Positions 25,303 to 33,250 of a stretch of DNA of 40,493 bases are shown here, one piece after another. Numbering within the stretch: the first letter of the stretch is position 1; every line of letters starts with the position of its first letter. A program made the position numbers and the translations under genes. Origin of the DNA: Paracoccaceae bacterium. Lineage in GTDB: Bacteria; Pseudomonadota; Alphaproteobacteria; Rhodobacterales; Rhodobacteraceae. The notes below the pieces were generated by a model, which saw nothing but the letters and a program-made list of their open reading frames with translations, did no database searches and was not told the DNA's origin. The stretch spans positions 1 through 40,493 of the forward strand of contig REER01000072.1 in NCBI GenBank assembly GCA_007694945.1, in the 5' to 3' direction.

Positions 25303-25821
25303 GTGAGCCTCAAAACTGAATTGCATTCTCACATCGGCAGCCTGCGCCGTTATGCTCTGGTTCTGACCCGCGATCCAGTTGCTGCAGATGACCTGGTGCA
25401 GGAAACCCTAGTCAAGGCGATAGCAAAAGCCGACACTTTCCAGCCGGGCTCGGACCTGCGCCCATGGCTGTTTCGCATCCTGCACAACACCTTTGTCAGT
25501 GACCTGCGCCGCGCCAAGACTCGCGCCGAGGCCGCTGCGGAGATGCCCGAGCCGGTATCGACGGAATGTCAGGATACGCGTCTCGAACTGAAACAGGTGC
25601 TTGCCGCGCTCGACCAACTGCCAGAGGCGCAGCGTATGCCGATCATCCTGATTTCGCTGCGTGAAATGAACTATGCTGAAGCCGCGCGCACACTCGATGT
25701 GCCGCTTGGCACCTTCATGTCGCGCCTCGGTCGCGGCCGCGAGGCCTTGCGCAAGATCGTGCAAGGTGTCGGCGTTGGAAAGCTGGCGATCCTGAAACGT
25801 AAGGGAGGAGGAGAGCAATGA
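25303..25821 (+). CDS. ECF-type RNA polymerase sigma factor
   Basis: A 172-residue sigma-70 family protein with only regions 2 and 4. Region 2 includes DPVAADDLVQETLVKAIAKA and LRPWLFRILHNTFVSDLRR; region 4 includes LDQLPEAQRMPIILISLREM, YAEAARTLDVPLGTFMSRLGRGREALR (a helix-turn-helix). The start is GTG at 25303, preceded by caggggaatca; this is the only start that keeps full region 2 without excess. The last codons overlap the anti-sigma gene start (ATGA), typical of ECF/anti-sigma pairs. The stimulus is not evident. Confidence 0.93.
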   Translation: MSLKTELHSHIGSLRRYALVLTRDPVAADDLVQETLVKAIAKADTFQPGSDLRPWLFRILHNTFVSDLRRAKTRAEAAAEMPEPVSTECQDTRLELKQVLAALDQLPEAQRMPIILISLREMNYAEAARTLDVPLGTFMSRLGRGREALRKIVQGVGVGKLAILKRKGGGEQ

Positions 25822-26612
25822 CACAGCAAGACCAAACTGATCTGGCCCTTGACCCAGACCTGATGGCCTATATCGATGGCGGCCTGCCGCCGGACCAGAT
25901 GGCCGAGATCGAGGCGCGACTTGCCCGCGACCCGGATGCACGCGAGGCGGTCGCACAATGGCGTCATTTCGACAACCTGCTGCACCAGTATGGACGTACG
26001 GCGGACGAGATGCCCTCCAGCCTCAAGATTGCGTCTCTGGAGCGCGAACTTGGCCGTAAGCTGAAGAAACGCCAGTGGCGTGCAACCCTGCTTGGACCGG
26101 GTTTGCAGCGTTTTGCAGCCAGCGTCGTGCTTTTCGCGGCGGGCTGGGGCGCGCATTCCCTCTATGAATCGGGAATGTCGCTGACGACTGAATCACACCC
26201 GTATTTCGTAGCCCCAACTTTGGCGGGTCACAGTGTTGTTACGCTGGCCTCGTATCAAAGCACAGAATTCAAGGGCGACCAGATGTCCGAAGCGCTTGAG
26301 TGGATGTCCGAGCAGATGCAGCACAAAATCGAGAGCCCCAAGCTGGAACGACTGGGCTATCAGGTTGAATCCTCGCGCCTGATGACGGTTCAGGGCCAGC
26401 CTGTGGCGGTGTTCTACTACCGCAACCCCGAGGATGAGCTTGTCACCGTGTCAATGACACCCCGAGACGCAAGTCAGCCGGATTATAGATTGCGGGTAAC
26501 CGAAGCAGCGGAAAACAAGCTGGCGTACTGGAGTAGCAACAGCCTGCATTATGTTGTGGTCGCCAAAACCGACACCGCGTCGCTCACGACACTGGCCGCA
26601 GCGGTTGAATAG
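25818..26612 (+). CDS. Membrane-anchored anti-sigma factor
   Basis: A 264-residue protein starting with the anti-sigma domain DLMAYIDGGLPPDQMAEIEARLARDP and AVAQWRHFDNLLHQYG (residues ~14-58). There is one membrane helix at ~98-115 (RFAASVVLFAAGWGAHSLY) and a periplasmic sensor-like domain of ~145 residues (AVFYYRNPEDELVTVSM, YWSSNSLHYVVVAKTD). The Zn-binding H-x3-C-x2-C motif of ZAS anti-sigmas is absent. It overlaps the sigma gene by four bases. It presumably holds the ECF sigma at the membrane until an envelope signal is received. Confidence 0.9.
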   Translation: MTQQDQTDLALDPDLMAYIDGGLPPDQMAEIEARLARDPDAREAVAQWRHFDNLLHQYGRTADEMPSSLKIASLERELGRKLKKRQWRATLLGPGLQRFAASVVLFAAGWGAHSLYESGMSLTTESHPYFVAPTLAGHSVVTLASYQSTEFKGDQMSEALEWMSEQMQHKIESPKLERLGYQVESSRLMTVQGQPVAVFYYRNPEDELVTVSMTPRDASQPDYRLRVTEAAENKLAYWSSNSLHYVVVAKTDTASLTTLAAAVE

Positions 26613-26642
26613 TGGAGCGAGCGAATATCCGTGCTTGGGAGT

Positions 26643-26698
26643 GCCGTGCGACGGCAGCGAACAGTCGCAGGTATCGAGTCCGATCCGTTCACCGGATC
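26643..26698. terminator. Pair of inverted repeats between convergent operons
   Basis: Two perfect short hairpins lie in the 84-base gap: gccgt gcg acggc (26643-26655) and gatccg ttcac cggatc (26682-26698), the latter touching the mct stop codon. Neither has a clear T-run, so termination is only suggested by their position between convergent transcripts. Confidence 0.35.
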
Positions 26699-27941
26699 AT
26701 TCAGCGGCTCTCAGGGTGATACCATTGAGACGCGGGCCCGTAACAATCCCCCTGTCGAACAGCCTGCCGATCTCGCCAGACGACAGTCCAGCGGTTTCGG
26801 CCAGCACTTCCTCCGTATGTTCGCCTAGGGCAGGTGCGGGTTGCGGGGCCTCGCGGCTGATCGCTGAGAAGCCAAGCGGTGAGGCCGGGGTCGGATAACT
26901 GCCAATGCCGGGCTGATCGACCATCTGGAACAACGGGTTGTCGGTCGAGAGATCGGGATCTTCGCGTACGGCTTCGGCGAAGCTGCGGAACTGCGACCAC
27001 GTCACGCCGCCCGTGTCGAAGGCCTTGGAAAAGTCCTCGACCTTACGCTGCGCGAAGAAGGGGGCGAGCACTTCCGTGATCGCGCCTCTATGCCGGAAGC
27101 GTGCGCCTTCCTGACCGAGGCTTTCGCCCAGCCGTGCTTCCAGCGCGGCGATGGCGTCCTGCGTGCCAGTCGCCTTCACCAGCCCGTGCCACTGCCGGTC
27201 GGTCAGGCCGATCACCATTACGCGCTTGCCATCGGCGCAGATGAAATCCTGCCCATAGCCGCCGTAAAGCGCATTGCCGCATTTGGGTCGGTCAGTGCCG
27301 TTGATCGTCACCTCGCCGATAATACCCAGATTGCCCAACATCGCCGCTGCCGCGTCCTTGAGCGAGAAAAGCACTTCCTGCCCTTCGCCGGTGCGCAGCC
27401 GATGCCGCTCGGCGGCCAGCAGGGCGGTTACGGCCATGTTGCCCGCGATGCAATCCCAAGCGGGCAGAACCTGCGCGACGGGTTCGGTCGACCCTTCTGG
27501 CCCGGTGGCAGTCGGGAAGCCCAGAGACGGATTGACCGAGTAATCCACAGCGGGCCGCCCATGCCTGTCGCCGAGAAGCGCGACCATGATCAGATCATCG
27601 CGGTGGCGCGAGAGGGTCTCATGATCCATCCAGCCACGCACGCGCAAATTGGTCAGGAACAGCCCTGCGTCGTCGCCGGGTGCCGTGATGATCCGCGTGA
27701 TCAGCTCGCGCCCGGCAGGCGATTTCATGTCTACGGCGACGGATTTCTTGCCCTTGTTCAGCCCCGCCCAGAACAAACTCTGCCCATCATTGGTCACAGG
27801 CCAGCGTTGCGCATCCAGACCGCCCTCAATCCGGTCGAAGCGGATCACTTCGGCGCCCATCTGCGCCAGCGTCATGCCTGCAAGCGGGATGGCGACAAAG
27901 GCCGAGCCCTCGACCACACGCATGCCCTTGAGAATACCCAT
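26697..27941 (-). CDS. mct: Mesaconyl-CoA C1:C4 CoA transferase (2-methylfumaryl-CoA isomerase), class III CoA transferase
   Basis: A 414-residue CaiB/BaiF-family CoA transferase. The expected catalytic Asp is Asp163 in LPAWDCIAGNMAVTALLAAE. Long stretches match what I remember of Chloroflexus Mct: RVVEGSAFVAIPLAGMTLAQ, FWAGLNKGKKSV, DYSVNPSLGFPTATGP, and the distal MVDQPGIGSYPTPASPL. Mct moves CoA within mesaconyl-CoA from C1 to C4. The gene follows meh by three bases and ends the operon sga-mcl1-mtkA-mtkB-meh-mct. Alternatives are itaconate or succinate CoA transferases of the same family, which also sit beside MaoC- and CitE-type genes; the Mct-like sequence makes those less likely. Confidence 0.78.
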   Translation of the reverse strand: MGILKGMRVVEGSAFVAIPLAGMTLAQMGAEVIRFDRIEGGLDAQRWPVTNDGQSLFWAGLNKGKKSVAVDMKSPAGRELITRIITAPGDDAGLFLTNLRVRGWMDHETLSRHRDDLIMVALLGDRHGRPAVDYSVNPSLGFPTATGPEGSTEPVAQVLPAWDCIAGNMAVTALLAAERHRLRTGEGQEVLFSLKDAAAAMLGNLGIIGEVTINGTDRPKCGNALYGGYGQDFICADGKRVMVIGLTDRQWHGLVKATGTQDAIAALEARLGESLGQEGARFRHRGAITEVLAPFFAQRKVEDFSKAFDTGGVTWSQFRSFAEAVREDPDLSTDNPLFQMVDQPGIGSYPTPASPLGFSAISREAPQPAPALGEHTEEVLAETAGLSSGEIGRLFDRGIVTGPRLNGITLRAAE

Positions 27942-27944
27942 CGC

Positions 27945-28829
27945 TCATTCCTCCCATTCAAAGCGGGCTTGCAGCCCCTGGTGGCCTTCAGCGGCCGCAG
28001 TGCAGAGCTTGAGTGCACATTCGCCATCGCGCTCGGCCTGCAGGTCTAGATGCCCGTCAAACATCGGATGCACGCCGCGAAAGCTGAAGCGCGTGGGTGT
28101 CTGACCGGTGTGGCGCATCGCGGCCTCCATCAGGAGCGTCGCCTGCATCGGGCCATGCACGACGAGGCCGGGGTATTTTTCGGTCTCGCGCGCATAGTCG
28201 CGGTCATAATGGATGCGATGCGCGTTATAGGTCGCAGCTGAATAGCGGAACAGCCGCACAGGCCCGACCTCGACCCGCTCGCTGAAGATAGGCGCTTCGG
28301 GGGCGGGGATGGAGCGGGGGGCGCGGAATTTATCGGGGATCGGCAGATAGACGATATCCTGCTCTTCGCGGATCGCCCCGCCGCCCTCGCCGCGCAGGTC
28401 ATGGCCCACGCGTACAAAGGCCATGTCGCCGGTGCTGCCGGTCTTGAAATCCACACTCAGGATCTCGGAGCGTCTGGTCAGCGTCTCGCCCACCGCAAAG
28501 CGGCCCTTGAAGGTCAGCTTGCCACCTGCCCACATGCGCCGGTTGAAGGGCAGGGGGGGCAAGAAGCCGCCAAGCATGGGGTGGCCATCCGTCGCGATTT
28601 CCGCAATCGGCACGAACTCAGGAAACGCGACCCAATGCCAGAGTACGGGCAAGAGGGCACCAGTGTGAATAGGGGGTTGGGGCGCCGCGTCATGCCCCAG
28701 CGCACCCATCGCCATGCCCGCCAGGTCTGGCGTGACCGCCCCGGTCCGGGTCTCGACCCGGCCCACCCAGGCTTGCGCCTGCTCAGGGGTCGCGGCCTCG
28801 CCAGTCAGGGTGCCTTGCGTCTTGCTCAT
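27945..28829 (-). CDS. meh: Mesaconyl-C4-CoA hydratase (3-methylfumaryl-CoA hydratase), MaoC/FAS1-like double hot-dog
   Basis: A 294-residue two-module hot-dog protein. The C-terminal module carries the hydratase-2 motif: Asn202 and His207 in YNAHRIHYDRDYA followed by LVVHGPMQATLL (201-232). The N-terminal module contains LPPLPFNRRMWAGGKLTFKG, characteristic of the HTD2/FAS1-like dehydratases to which Chloroflexus Meh belongs. The reaction is mesaconyl-C4-CoA + water to (S)-citramalyl-CoA. It overlaps mtkB by four bases and precedes mct by three. Itaconyl-CoA hydratase is the main alternative; the neighbour Mct and malyl-CoA lyase favour Meh. Confidence 0.75.
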   Translation of the reverse strand: MSKTQGTLTGEAATPEQAQAWVGRVETRTGAVTPDLAGMAMGALGHDAAPQPPIHTGALLPVLWHWVAFPEFVPIAEIATDGHPMLGGFLPPLPFNRRMWAGGKLTFKGRFAVGETLTRRSEILSVDFKTGSTGDMAFVRVGHDLRGEGGGAIREEQDIVYLPIPDKFRAPRSIPAPEAPIFSERVEVGPVRLFRYSAATYNAHRIHYDRDYARETEKYPGLVVHGPMQATLLMEAAMRHTGQTPTRFSFRGVHPMFDGHLDLQAERDGECALKLCTAAAEGHQGLQARFEWEE

Positions 28830-29722
28830 GCAGCTTGCCTCATGCCAAGCACTTTCGCGACCGTCTCGCCCAGGGCCGAGGGTGTGGGCGCGACTGTGAT
28901 GCCCGCAGCCGAGAGGATCTCGACCTTCTCCTGCGCGCTCTCGCCAAAGGCCGAGATGATCGCGCCCGCATGGCCCATCTTGCGCCCCTTGGGTGCCGAC
29001 AGACCGGCGATATAGGCGATGACAGGCTTGGTCATGTGATCGCGTGCATACGCGGCGGCCTCGGCCTCCTGCGGGCCACCGATTTCGCCGATCATCATCA
29101 CGGCGTCAGTCTCGGGGTCGTTCTCGAAGAGTTCGAGGATGTCCTTGAAGCTGGAGCCGTTGATCGGATCGCCCCCGATCCCGACCGAGGTCGACACCCC
29201 GATCCCCAGCGCCTTCATCTGGGACGCGGCCTCATAACCAAGCGTGCCCGAGCGGCCCACGATACCGACGCGCCCGGGCAGGTAGATATGTGGCGGCATG
29301 ATCCCCATGAAGCCGATACCGGGCGAGATGACGCCTGCGCAATTAGGGCCGATGAAGCGCATCTTGCGCGCCGCTGGGAAGCGGCGCAGGAAGCGTTTGA
29401 CCTTCATCATGTCCTGCGAGGGGATGCCGTCGGTCACGCAGATCGCGAATTTCAGCCCCGCTTCGGCACATTCCATGATTGCATCAGCGGCACCGGGCGG
29501 GGGCACGAAAATGAGGCTTGCCTCGGCGCCCGTTTCTGCAGCGGCCTCGGAAACCGTGTTGAACATAGGCTTGCCGAGCACGATTTCGCCGCCTCGGTCG
29601 GGGGTCACACCACCCACGACATTGGTACCATTCTTGATCATGTCCTCGGCATGAAATTTGCCGATGCGCCCGGTCATGCCCTGAACGATGATGCGAGTGT
29701 CTTGCTGGATGAGAATTGCCAT
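28826..29722 (-). CDS. mtkB: Malate-CoA ligase (malate thiokinase) alpha subunit
   Basis: A 298-residue SucD-type subunit with NVVGGVTPDRGGE, GPNCAGVISPG, PGRVGIVGRSGTLGYEA, VGIGGDPINGSSF and MIGEIGGPQEAEAA. The phospho-accepting His251 is in KMGHAGAII. Similarity to Methylobacterium MtkB is stronger than to housekeeping SucD in several segments (ITDGIPAQDMMRVKR-like, IMPPHIYLPGRVG). The enzyme makes L-malyl-CoA from malate, ATP and CoA. It lies 14 bases after mtkA and beside malyl-CoA lyase, which fits malate rather than succinate as substrate. Confidence 0.9.
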   Translation of the reverse strand: MAILIQQDTRIIVQGMTGRIGKFHAEDMIKNGTNVVGGVTPDRGGEIVLGKPMFNTVSEAAAETGAEASLIFVPPPGAADAIMECAEAGLKFAICVTDGIPSQDMMKVKRFLRRFPAARKMRFIGPNCAGVISPGIGFMGIMPPHIYLPGRVGIVGRSGTLGYEAASQMKALGIGVSTSVGIGGDPINGSSFKDILELFENDPETDAVMMIGEIGGPQEAEAAAYARDHMTKPVIAYIAGLSAPKGRKMGHAGAIISAFGESAQEKVEILSAAGITVAPTPSALGETVAKVLGMRQAA

Positions 29723-29736
29723 GAGCGTGCTCCTGT

Positions 29737-30906
29737 TCAGGCGGCCATTGCGGGGCGTGATGCGACCGCCGTGGCGGCGGCTTCGGCCAGGGTGTCGGCG
29801 GAAATCAGTGGCAGGCCGGACTCATTTATGATCCAGCGACCCTCATCGACATTGGTGCCCGCAAGGCGCACGACGACAGGCAGGGTCAGGTTCAGCTCGC
29901 GATAGGCCTGCACCACGCCGGAGGCGACCCAGTCGCAACGGTTGATACCAGCGAAGATGTTGACCAGTACGACCGAGACATTCGGGTCGCTCAAAACCGT
30001 ACGGAAGGCTGCGACCACCCGCTCGGGGCTGGCACCACCACCGATATCGAGGAAATTCGCGGGGCTTCCACCGGCGAGCTGGATCATGTCCATCGTCGCC
30101 ATCGCCAGCCCCGCGCCGTTGATGATGCAGCCGATATCGCCCTCGAGCCCGACATAGTTCAGCCCATGTTCGGCAGCAGCATCCTCGCGCGGGTCTTCCT
30201 GACCTGGGTCGCGGAGTGCGGCCACTTCGGGGCGCCGGAATAGCGCGTTGGTGTCGAAACTCATCTTGGCATCGAGGGCAATCAGATCACCCGAACCAGT
30301 GATCACCAGCGGGTTGATCTCGACCATGGTCGCGTCGAGGTCGCGAAAGGCGCGATAACAGCCGCGCATCACATTGGAAAACTGTGCGATCTGACTGCCC
30401 GACATGCCCAGCTTGAATGCCAATTCGCGCGACTGGAACGGCACGAGCCCCGTGGCCGGGTCGATCACCATGCGCACCAGCGCGTCGGGCCGGTCCTCGG
30501 CCAGCTCCTCGATTTCCATGCCGCCTTCGCGAGAGGCGACGATCATGATGCGTTCGGATTTGCGGTCGAGGACGAGGCCCAGATACAGTTCCTTGCTGAT
30601 ATCCGTGGCCTTCTCAACAAGCAAGCGGTGCACAGGCTTGCCCTGCGCGTCGGTCTGTTTGGTCACCAGATTGCGGCCCAAAAGCGAGAGCGCGAAGGCG
30701 TTCACCTCGGTCTCGCTCCGGCAGAGTTTCACTCCGCCAGCGGCACCGCGCCCCCCGGCATGCACCTGCGCCTTTACGACCACAGGCAGGCCCAATTTCC
30801 GCGCCTCATGCATCGCCTGTTCCGGGGCGAAGGCGATGCCACCATCGGGGACGGGCACACCGAAGCGGCGCAACACGTCCTTGGCCTGATGTTCGTGAAT
30901 ATCCAT
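29737..30906 (-). CDS. mtkA: Malate-CoA ligase (malate thiokinase) beta subunit
   Basis: A 389-residue SucC-type subunit: [20 protein letters not shown], the ATP-grasp region [59 protein letters not shown], and [20 protein letters not shown]. The last segment and [17 protein letters not shown] closely resemble Methylobacterium MtkA. It pairs with mtkB just downstream to form malyl-CoA. It starts 12 bases after mcl1 on the same strand. A succinyl-CoA synthetase role is the alternative, but a housekeeping sucCD would normally sit by mdh or sucAB. Confidence 0.9.
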   Translation of the reverse strand: MDIHEHQAKDVLRRFGVPVPDGGIAFAPEQAMHEARKLGLPVVVKAQVHAGGRGAAGGVKLCRSETEVNAFALSLLGRNLVTKQTDAQGKPVHRLLVEKATDISKELYLGLVLDRKSERIMIVASREGGMEIEELAEDRPDALVRMVIDPATGLVPFQSRELAFKLGMSGSQIAQFSNVMRGCYRAFRDLDATMVEINPLVITGSGDLIALDAKMSFDTNALFRRPEVAALRDPGQEDPREDAAAEHGLNYVGLEGDIGCIINGAGLAMATMDMIQLAGGSPANFLDIGGGASPERVVAAFRTVLSDPNVSVVLVNIFAGINRCDWVASGVVQAYRELNLTLPVVVRLAGTNVDEGRWIINESGLPLISADTLAEAAATAVASRPAMAA

Positions 30907-30918
30907 CGGGTTTCCTCC

Positions 30919-31893
30919 TTATTCGGCGGCCTGCGCGGGCGCGCTGCGGGCCGCGATGGCATCGGCGAGCGAAAGCACATTCAACGCCATTTTCTCGGAG
31001 GCCGCGTCGATCATTTTGCCATCGAGTGCAGCAGCCCCCTTGCCCTCGGCCTCGGCCTTGCGCAGCTCCGCGATGATGCGCCGCGCGCGGTCCACTTCGG
31101 ATGCGGGCGGGCTGAAGACTTCGTTGGCCATCGCGATCTGACTCGGATGGATGGCCCATTTGCCCTCGAACCCAAGGGCGGCCGCGCGCTCGGCGGCGGC
31201 TATGTAGCCATCAGGATCGTTGAAGTCACCGAAGGGGCCATCGAGCGCGCGCAACCCGTATGCGCGGCAGGCAATGATCATGCGCGAGAGCGAGGCATGC
31301 CACTGATCGCCCGGATAGGCCGGGTTCAGCCCGCCGATATTGACCGTGCGCGCACGCATCGAGGCCGCGTAATCCGCCACACCGAAATGCAGTGCCTCCA
31401 GCCGCGAGTCCGAGGTCGCGGCATAGCGCGCGATTTCCCCGACATTGGCCATGCCGAGCGCCGTCTCGATCAGCGCCTCCAACCCCACACGGCGGGTCAG
31501 CCCGCAGGCCTGCTCGATCTGATTGACCAGCGCATCGACCATATAGAGGTCGGACACCACGCCCAGTTTCGGGATCAGCAGCATGTGCACGCGATCACCC
31601 GCCTGCTCCATGATATCGACCACGTCGCGATACATGTAACCGGTATCCAGCCCGTTTATGCGAACGCTGACGGTCTTGCCCTTGGCCTCCCAGTCGATCT
31701 CGTTCAGTGCAGCGATGGCATTCTTGCGCGCCTGCGCTTTCTCGGGCGGCGCGACCGCGTCCTCAAGGTCAAGGAACACGACATCGGCAGCCGACCCGGC
31801 GGCCTTCTCGATCATGGTGACATTAGAGGCCGGAACAGCCAGGGTCGAACGTTGCAGGCGCTGGCGGCGGAGGGGGAAAAGCGAGTGGCTCAT
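30919..31893 (-). CDS. mcl1: L-malyl-CoA/beta-methylmalyl-CoA lyase (CitE family)
   Basis: A 324-residue HpcH/HpaI-CitE family lyase: STLAVPASNVTMIEKAAGS, DVVFLDLEDAVAPPEKAQAR, the metal-binding EALIETALGMANVGEIA and EALHFGVADYAASM, and FEGKWAIHPSQIAMANEVF. The sequence matches Rhodobacter/Methylobacterium malyl-CoA lyases. It cleaves L-malyl-CoA to acetyl-CoA and glyoxylate, and reversibly condenses glyoxylate with propionyl-CoA to beta-methylmalyl-CoA. Some relatives also cleave (S)-citramalyl-CoA to acetyl-CoA and pyruvate; this third activity would be needed for the complete route suggested by meh and mct. It lies 12 bases after sga and 12 before mtkA. Confidence 0.92.
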   Translation of the reverse strand: MSHSLFPLRRQRLQRSTLAVPASNVTMIEKAAGSAADVVFLDLEDAVAPPEKAQARKNAIAALNEIDWEAKGKTVSVRINGLDTGYMYRDVVDIMEQAGDRVHMLLIPKLGVVSDLYMVDALVNQIEQACGLTRRVGLEALIETALGMANVGEIARYAATSDSRLEALHFGVADYAASMRARTVNIGGLNPAYPGDQWHASLSRMIIACRAYGLRALDGPFGDFNDPDGYIAAAERAAALGFEGKWAIHPSQIAMANEVFSPPASEVDRARRIIAELRKAEAEGKGAAALDGKMIDAASEKMALNVLSLADAIAARSAPAQAAE

Positions 31894-31905
31894 GTCAGGA
31901 CGTCC

Positions 31906-33105
31906 TTATTCGGCAGCAATGGCAAAGGCAGGGGCGGGTGCATGGGCGGCAAAAGTGGTCTGTGCAGCAGCAAGCCCCGCGCCCAGTTCGACCCGCGCAC
32001 CAGCGGCTTTCAGCGAGAGTTCGGCCATTCCAAGCGCGGTCAGGCACATGCCCTCGTTCAGGTCGCCCAGATGGCCGATGCGGAAGGCCTGGCCCGCCAG
32101 AGGCCCCAGACCCGCGCCGAATTGCGTGTTGTAGCGCGTGCGGGCAATCTCGATCACCTCGCGCGCATCGACATCTCGCGGCGTGCGGATGGCAGTCACA
32201 GTGTCCGACGCAAAGCTCGGATGTTCGGCCACGATATCGAGACCCATCGCGGCAATGCCAGCGCGTACCCCTTGGGCCAGACGGCGATGGCGGGCAAAGA
32301 CATTGCCCAGACCCTCGGCCTGCAACCTGGCCAGCGCCGCGCGCAGACCATGCAGCAGTTGCGCGGGTGGCGTGAAGCAGAACGAGCCTGCCTCATGCGC
32401 CCCGAGCATGGCGCGCAGGTCAAGAAAACTGCGCGCCATGGTGCCGGTCTCCATCGCTTCCAGCGCGTTGGGGCTTGCGGCCAGAATGCCCATCCCCGCC
32501 GGGCACATCAGGCCCTTCTGCGTGCCCGCAATCGCCAGATCGACGCCCCAGGCATCCATCTCGAAGGGGATCGAGCCGATGGAAGAGACGCCATCGACAA
32601 ACAGCAGCGCGTCATGGAAGCAGGTATCAAGCGCATGGCGCACGCCTGCCACATCAGAGGTCACACCCGTCGCCGTTTCGTTATGTGTGACGAAGACGGC
32701 CTTGATCTCGTCATATTTGTCTGCGCCCAGGCGGCGCTCTATCTCGCGCACAGGGCCGGGGGCGCCCCAGGCGACGTCAATCGCCTCAACCCGCAGCCCC
32801 AGCGCCTGCGCCATCTGCGCCCAGAGCATCGAAAATTGCCCGTGGCGCGCGATCAGCACCTTGTCGCCGGGCGACAGCGTGTTGGCGATGGCGGCTTCCC
32901 ATGCCGCCGTGCCCGAGCCGGGGAAGAGCGCAATCTCGGCCGTGCGGGTGCCAAAAATAGGTTTCAGCCCCTTGCGCACTTCATCCAGCAACCCGCCAAA
33001 ATCCGGCGCTCGGTGGTCCTGCATAGGCACAATCATGGCGCGCTGCACGTCGGCAGGTACATTGGTCGGGCCGGGAATGAAAAGATGGGCGGTGCCTGTC
33101 TGCAT
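31906..33105 (-). CDS. sgaA: Serine-glyoxylate aminotransferase
   Basis: A 399-residue class V PLP-dependent aminotransferase. Segments: LFIPGPTNVPADVQRAM, LFPGSGTAAWEAAIANTL, VTHNETATGVTSDV, LLFVDGVSSIGSIPFEMD, and the PLP-lysine Lys197 in AIAGTQKGLMCPAGM. It transfers the amino group of serine to glyoxylate, giving hydroxypyruvate and glycine (serine cycle). I use the ATG at 33105, which follows acggaggaatcgacc; the longer start at 33153 has no ribosome site. It leads the operon. A close alternative in this family is aspartate-glyoxylate aminotransferase (BhcA), but the mtk/mcl context argues for the serine cycle. Confidence 0.88.
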   Translation of the reverse strand: MQTGTAHLFIPGPTNVPADVQRAMIVPMQDHRAPDFGGLLDEVRKGLKPIFGTRTAEIALFPGSGTAAWEAAIANTLSPGDKVLIARHGQFSMLWAQMAQALGLRVEAIDVAWGAPGPVREIERRLGADKYDEIKAVFVTHNETATGVTSDVAGVRHALDTCFHDALLFVDGVSSIGSIPFEMDAWGVDLAIAGTQKGLMCPAGMGILAASPNALEAMETGTMARSFLDLRAMLGAHEAGSFCFTPPAQLLHGLRAALARLQAEGLGNVFARHRRLAQGVRAGIAAMGLDIVAEHPSFASDTVTAIRTPRDVDAREVIEIARTRYNTQFGAGLGPLAGQAFRIGHLGDLNEGMCLTALGMAELSLKAAGARVELGAGLAAAQTTFAAHAPAPAFAIAAE

Positions 33106-33191
33106 GGTCGATTCCTCCGTTCGTTGCCTGTCTATGGCAGAGGCAGAGGGCATGCTGCGAATGAAACCGGGTTCTGCTGTAACTGCGAACG

Positions 33192-33223
33192 TTTACAAAA
33201 CGTAACTTCTGTTGCATTGTAAA
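33192..33223. promoter_or_regulatory. Candidate ScfR operator in the sgaA/scfR divergent region
   Basis: TTTACAAA (33192-33199) and ATTGTAAA (33216-33223) form an inverted repeat with a 16-base spacer in the 145-base gap between the divergent starts. ScfR-family regulators (PccR, RamB) are described as binding TTTGCAAA-like half-sites, so this differs by one base per half. One site could control both directions. Confidence 0.45.
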
Positions 33224-33250
33224 TTTAACAATCGGGAAAAGGTTCTGCTC

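Noticed and set aside
25818-26612. Anti-sigma factor as a zinc-binding ZAS/ChrR-type protein
   Set aside because: The H-x3-C-x2-C motif is absent from the N-terminal domain, so a redox/zinc sensing role is not supported.
28826-30906. mtkA/mtkB as housekeeping succinyl-CoA synthetase (sucC/sucD)
   Set aside because: Neighbouring malyl-CoA lyase and serine-glyoxylate aminotransferase plus MtkA/MtkB-like segments point to malate as substrate; sucCD would be expected next to mdh or sucAB.
30628-33222. Very long open frame (864 codons) on the plus strand opposite sgaA, mcl1 and mtkA
   Set aside because: It is antisense to three well-recognised genes and reads as His/Arg/Gln-rich shadow sequence typical of high-GC antisense frames.
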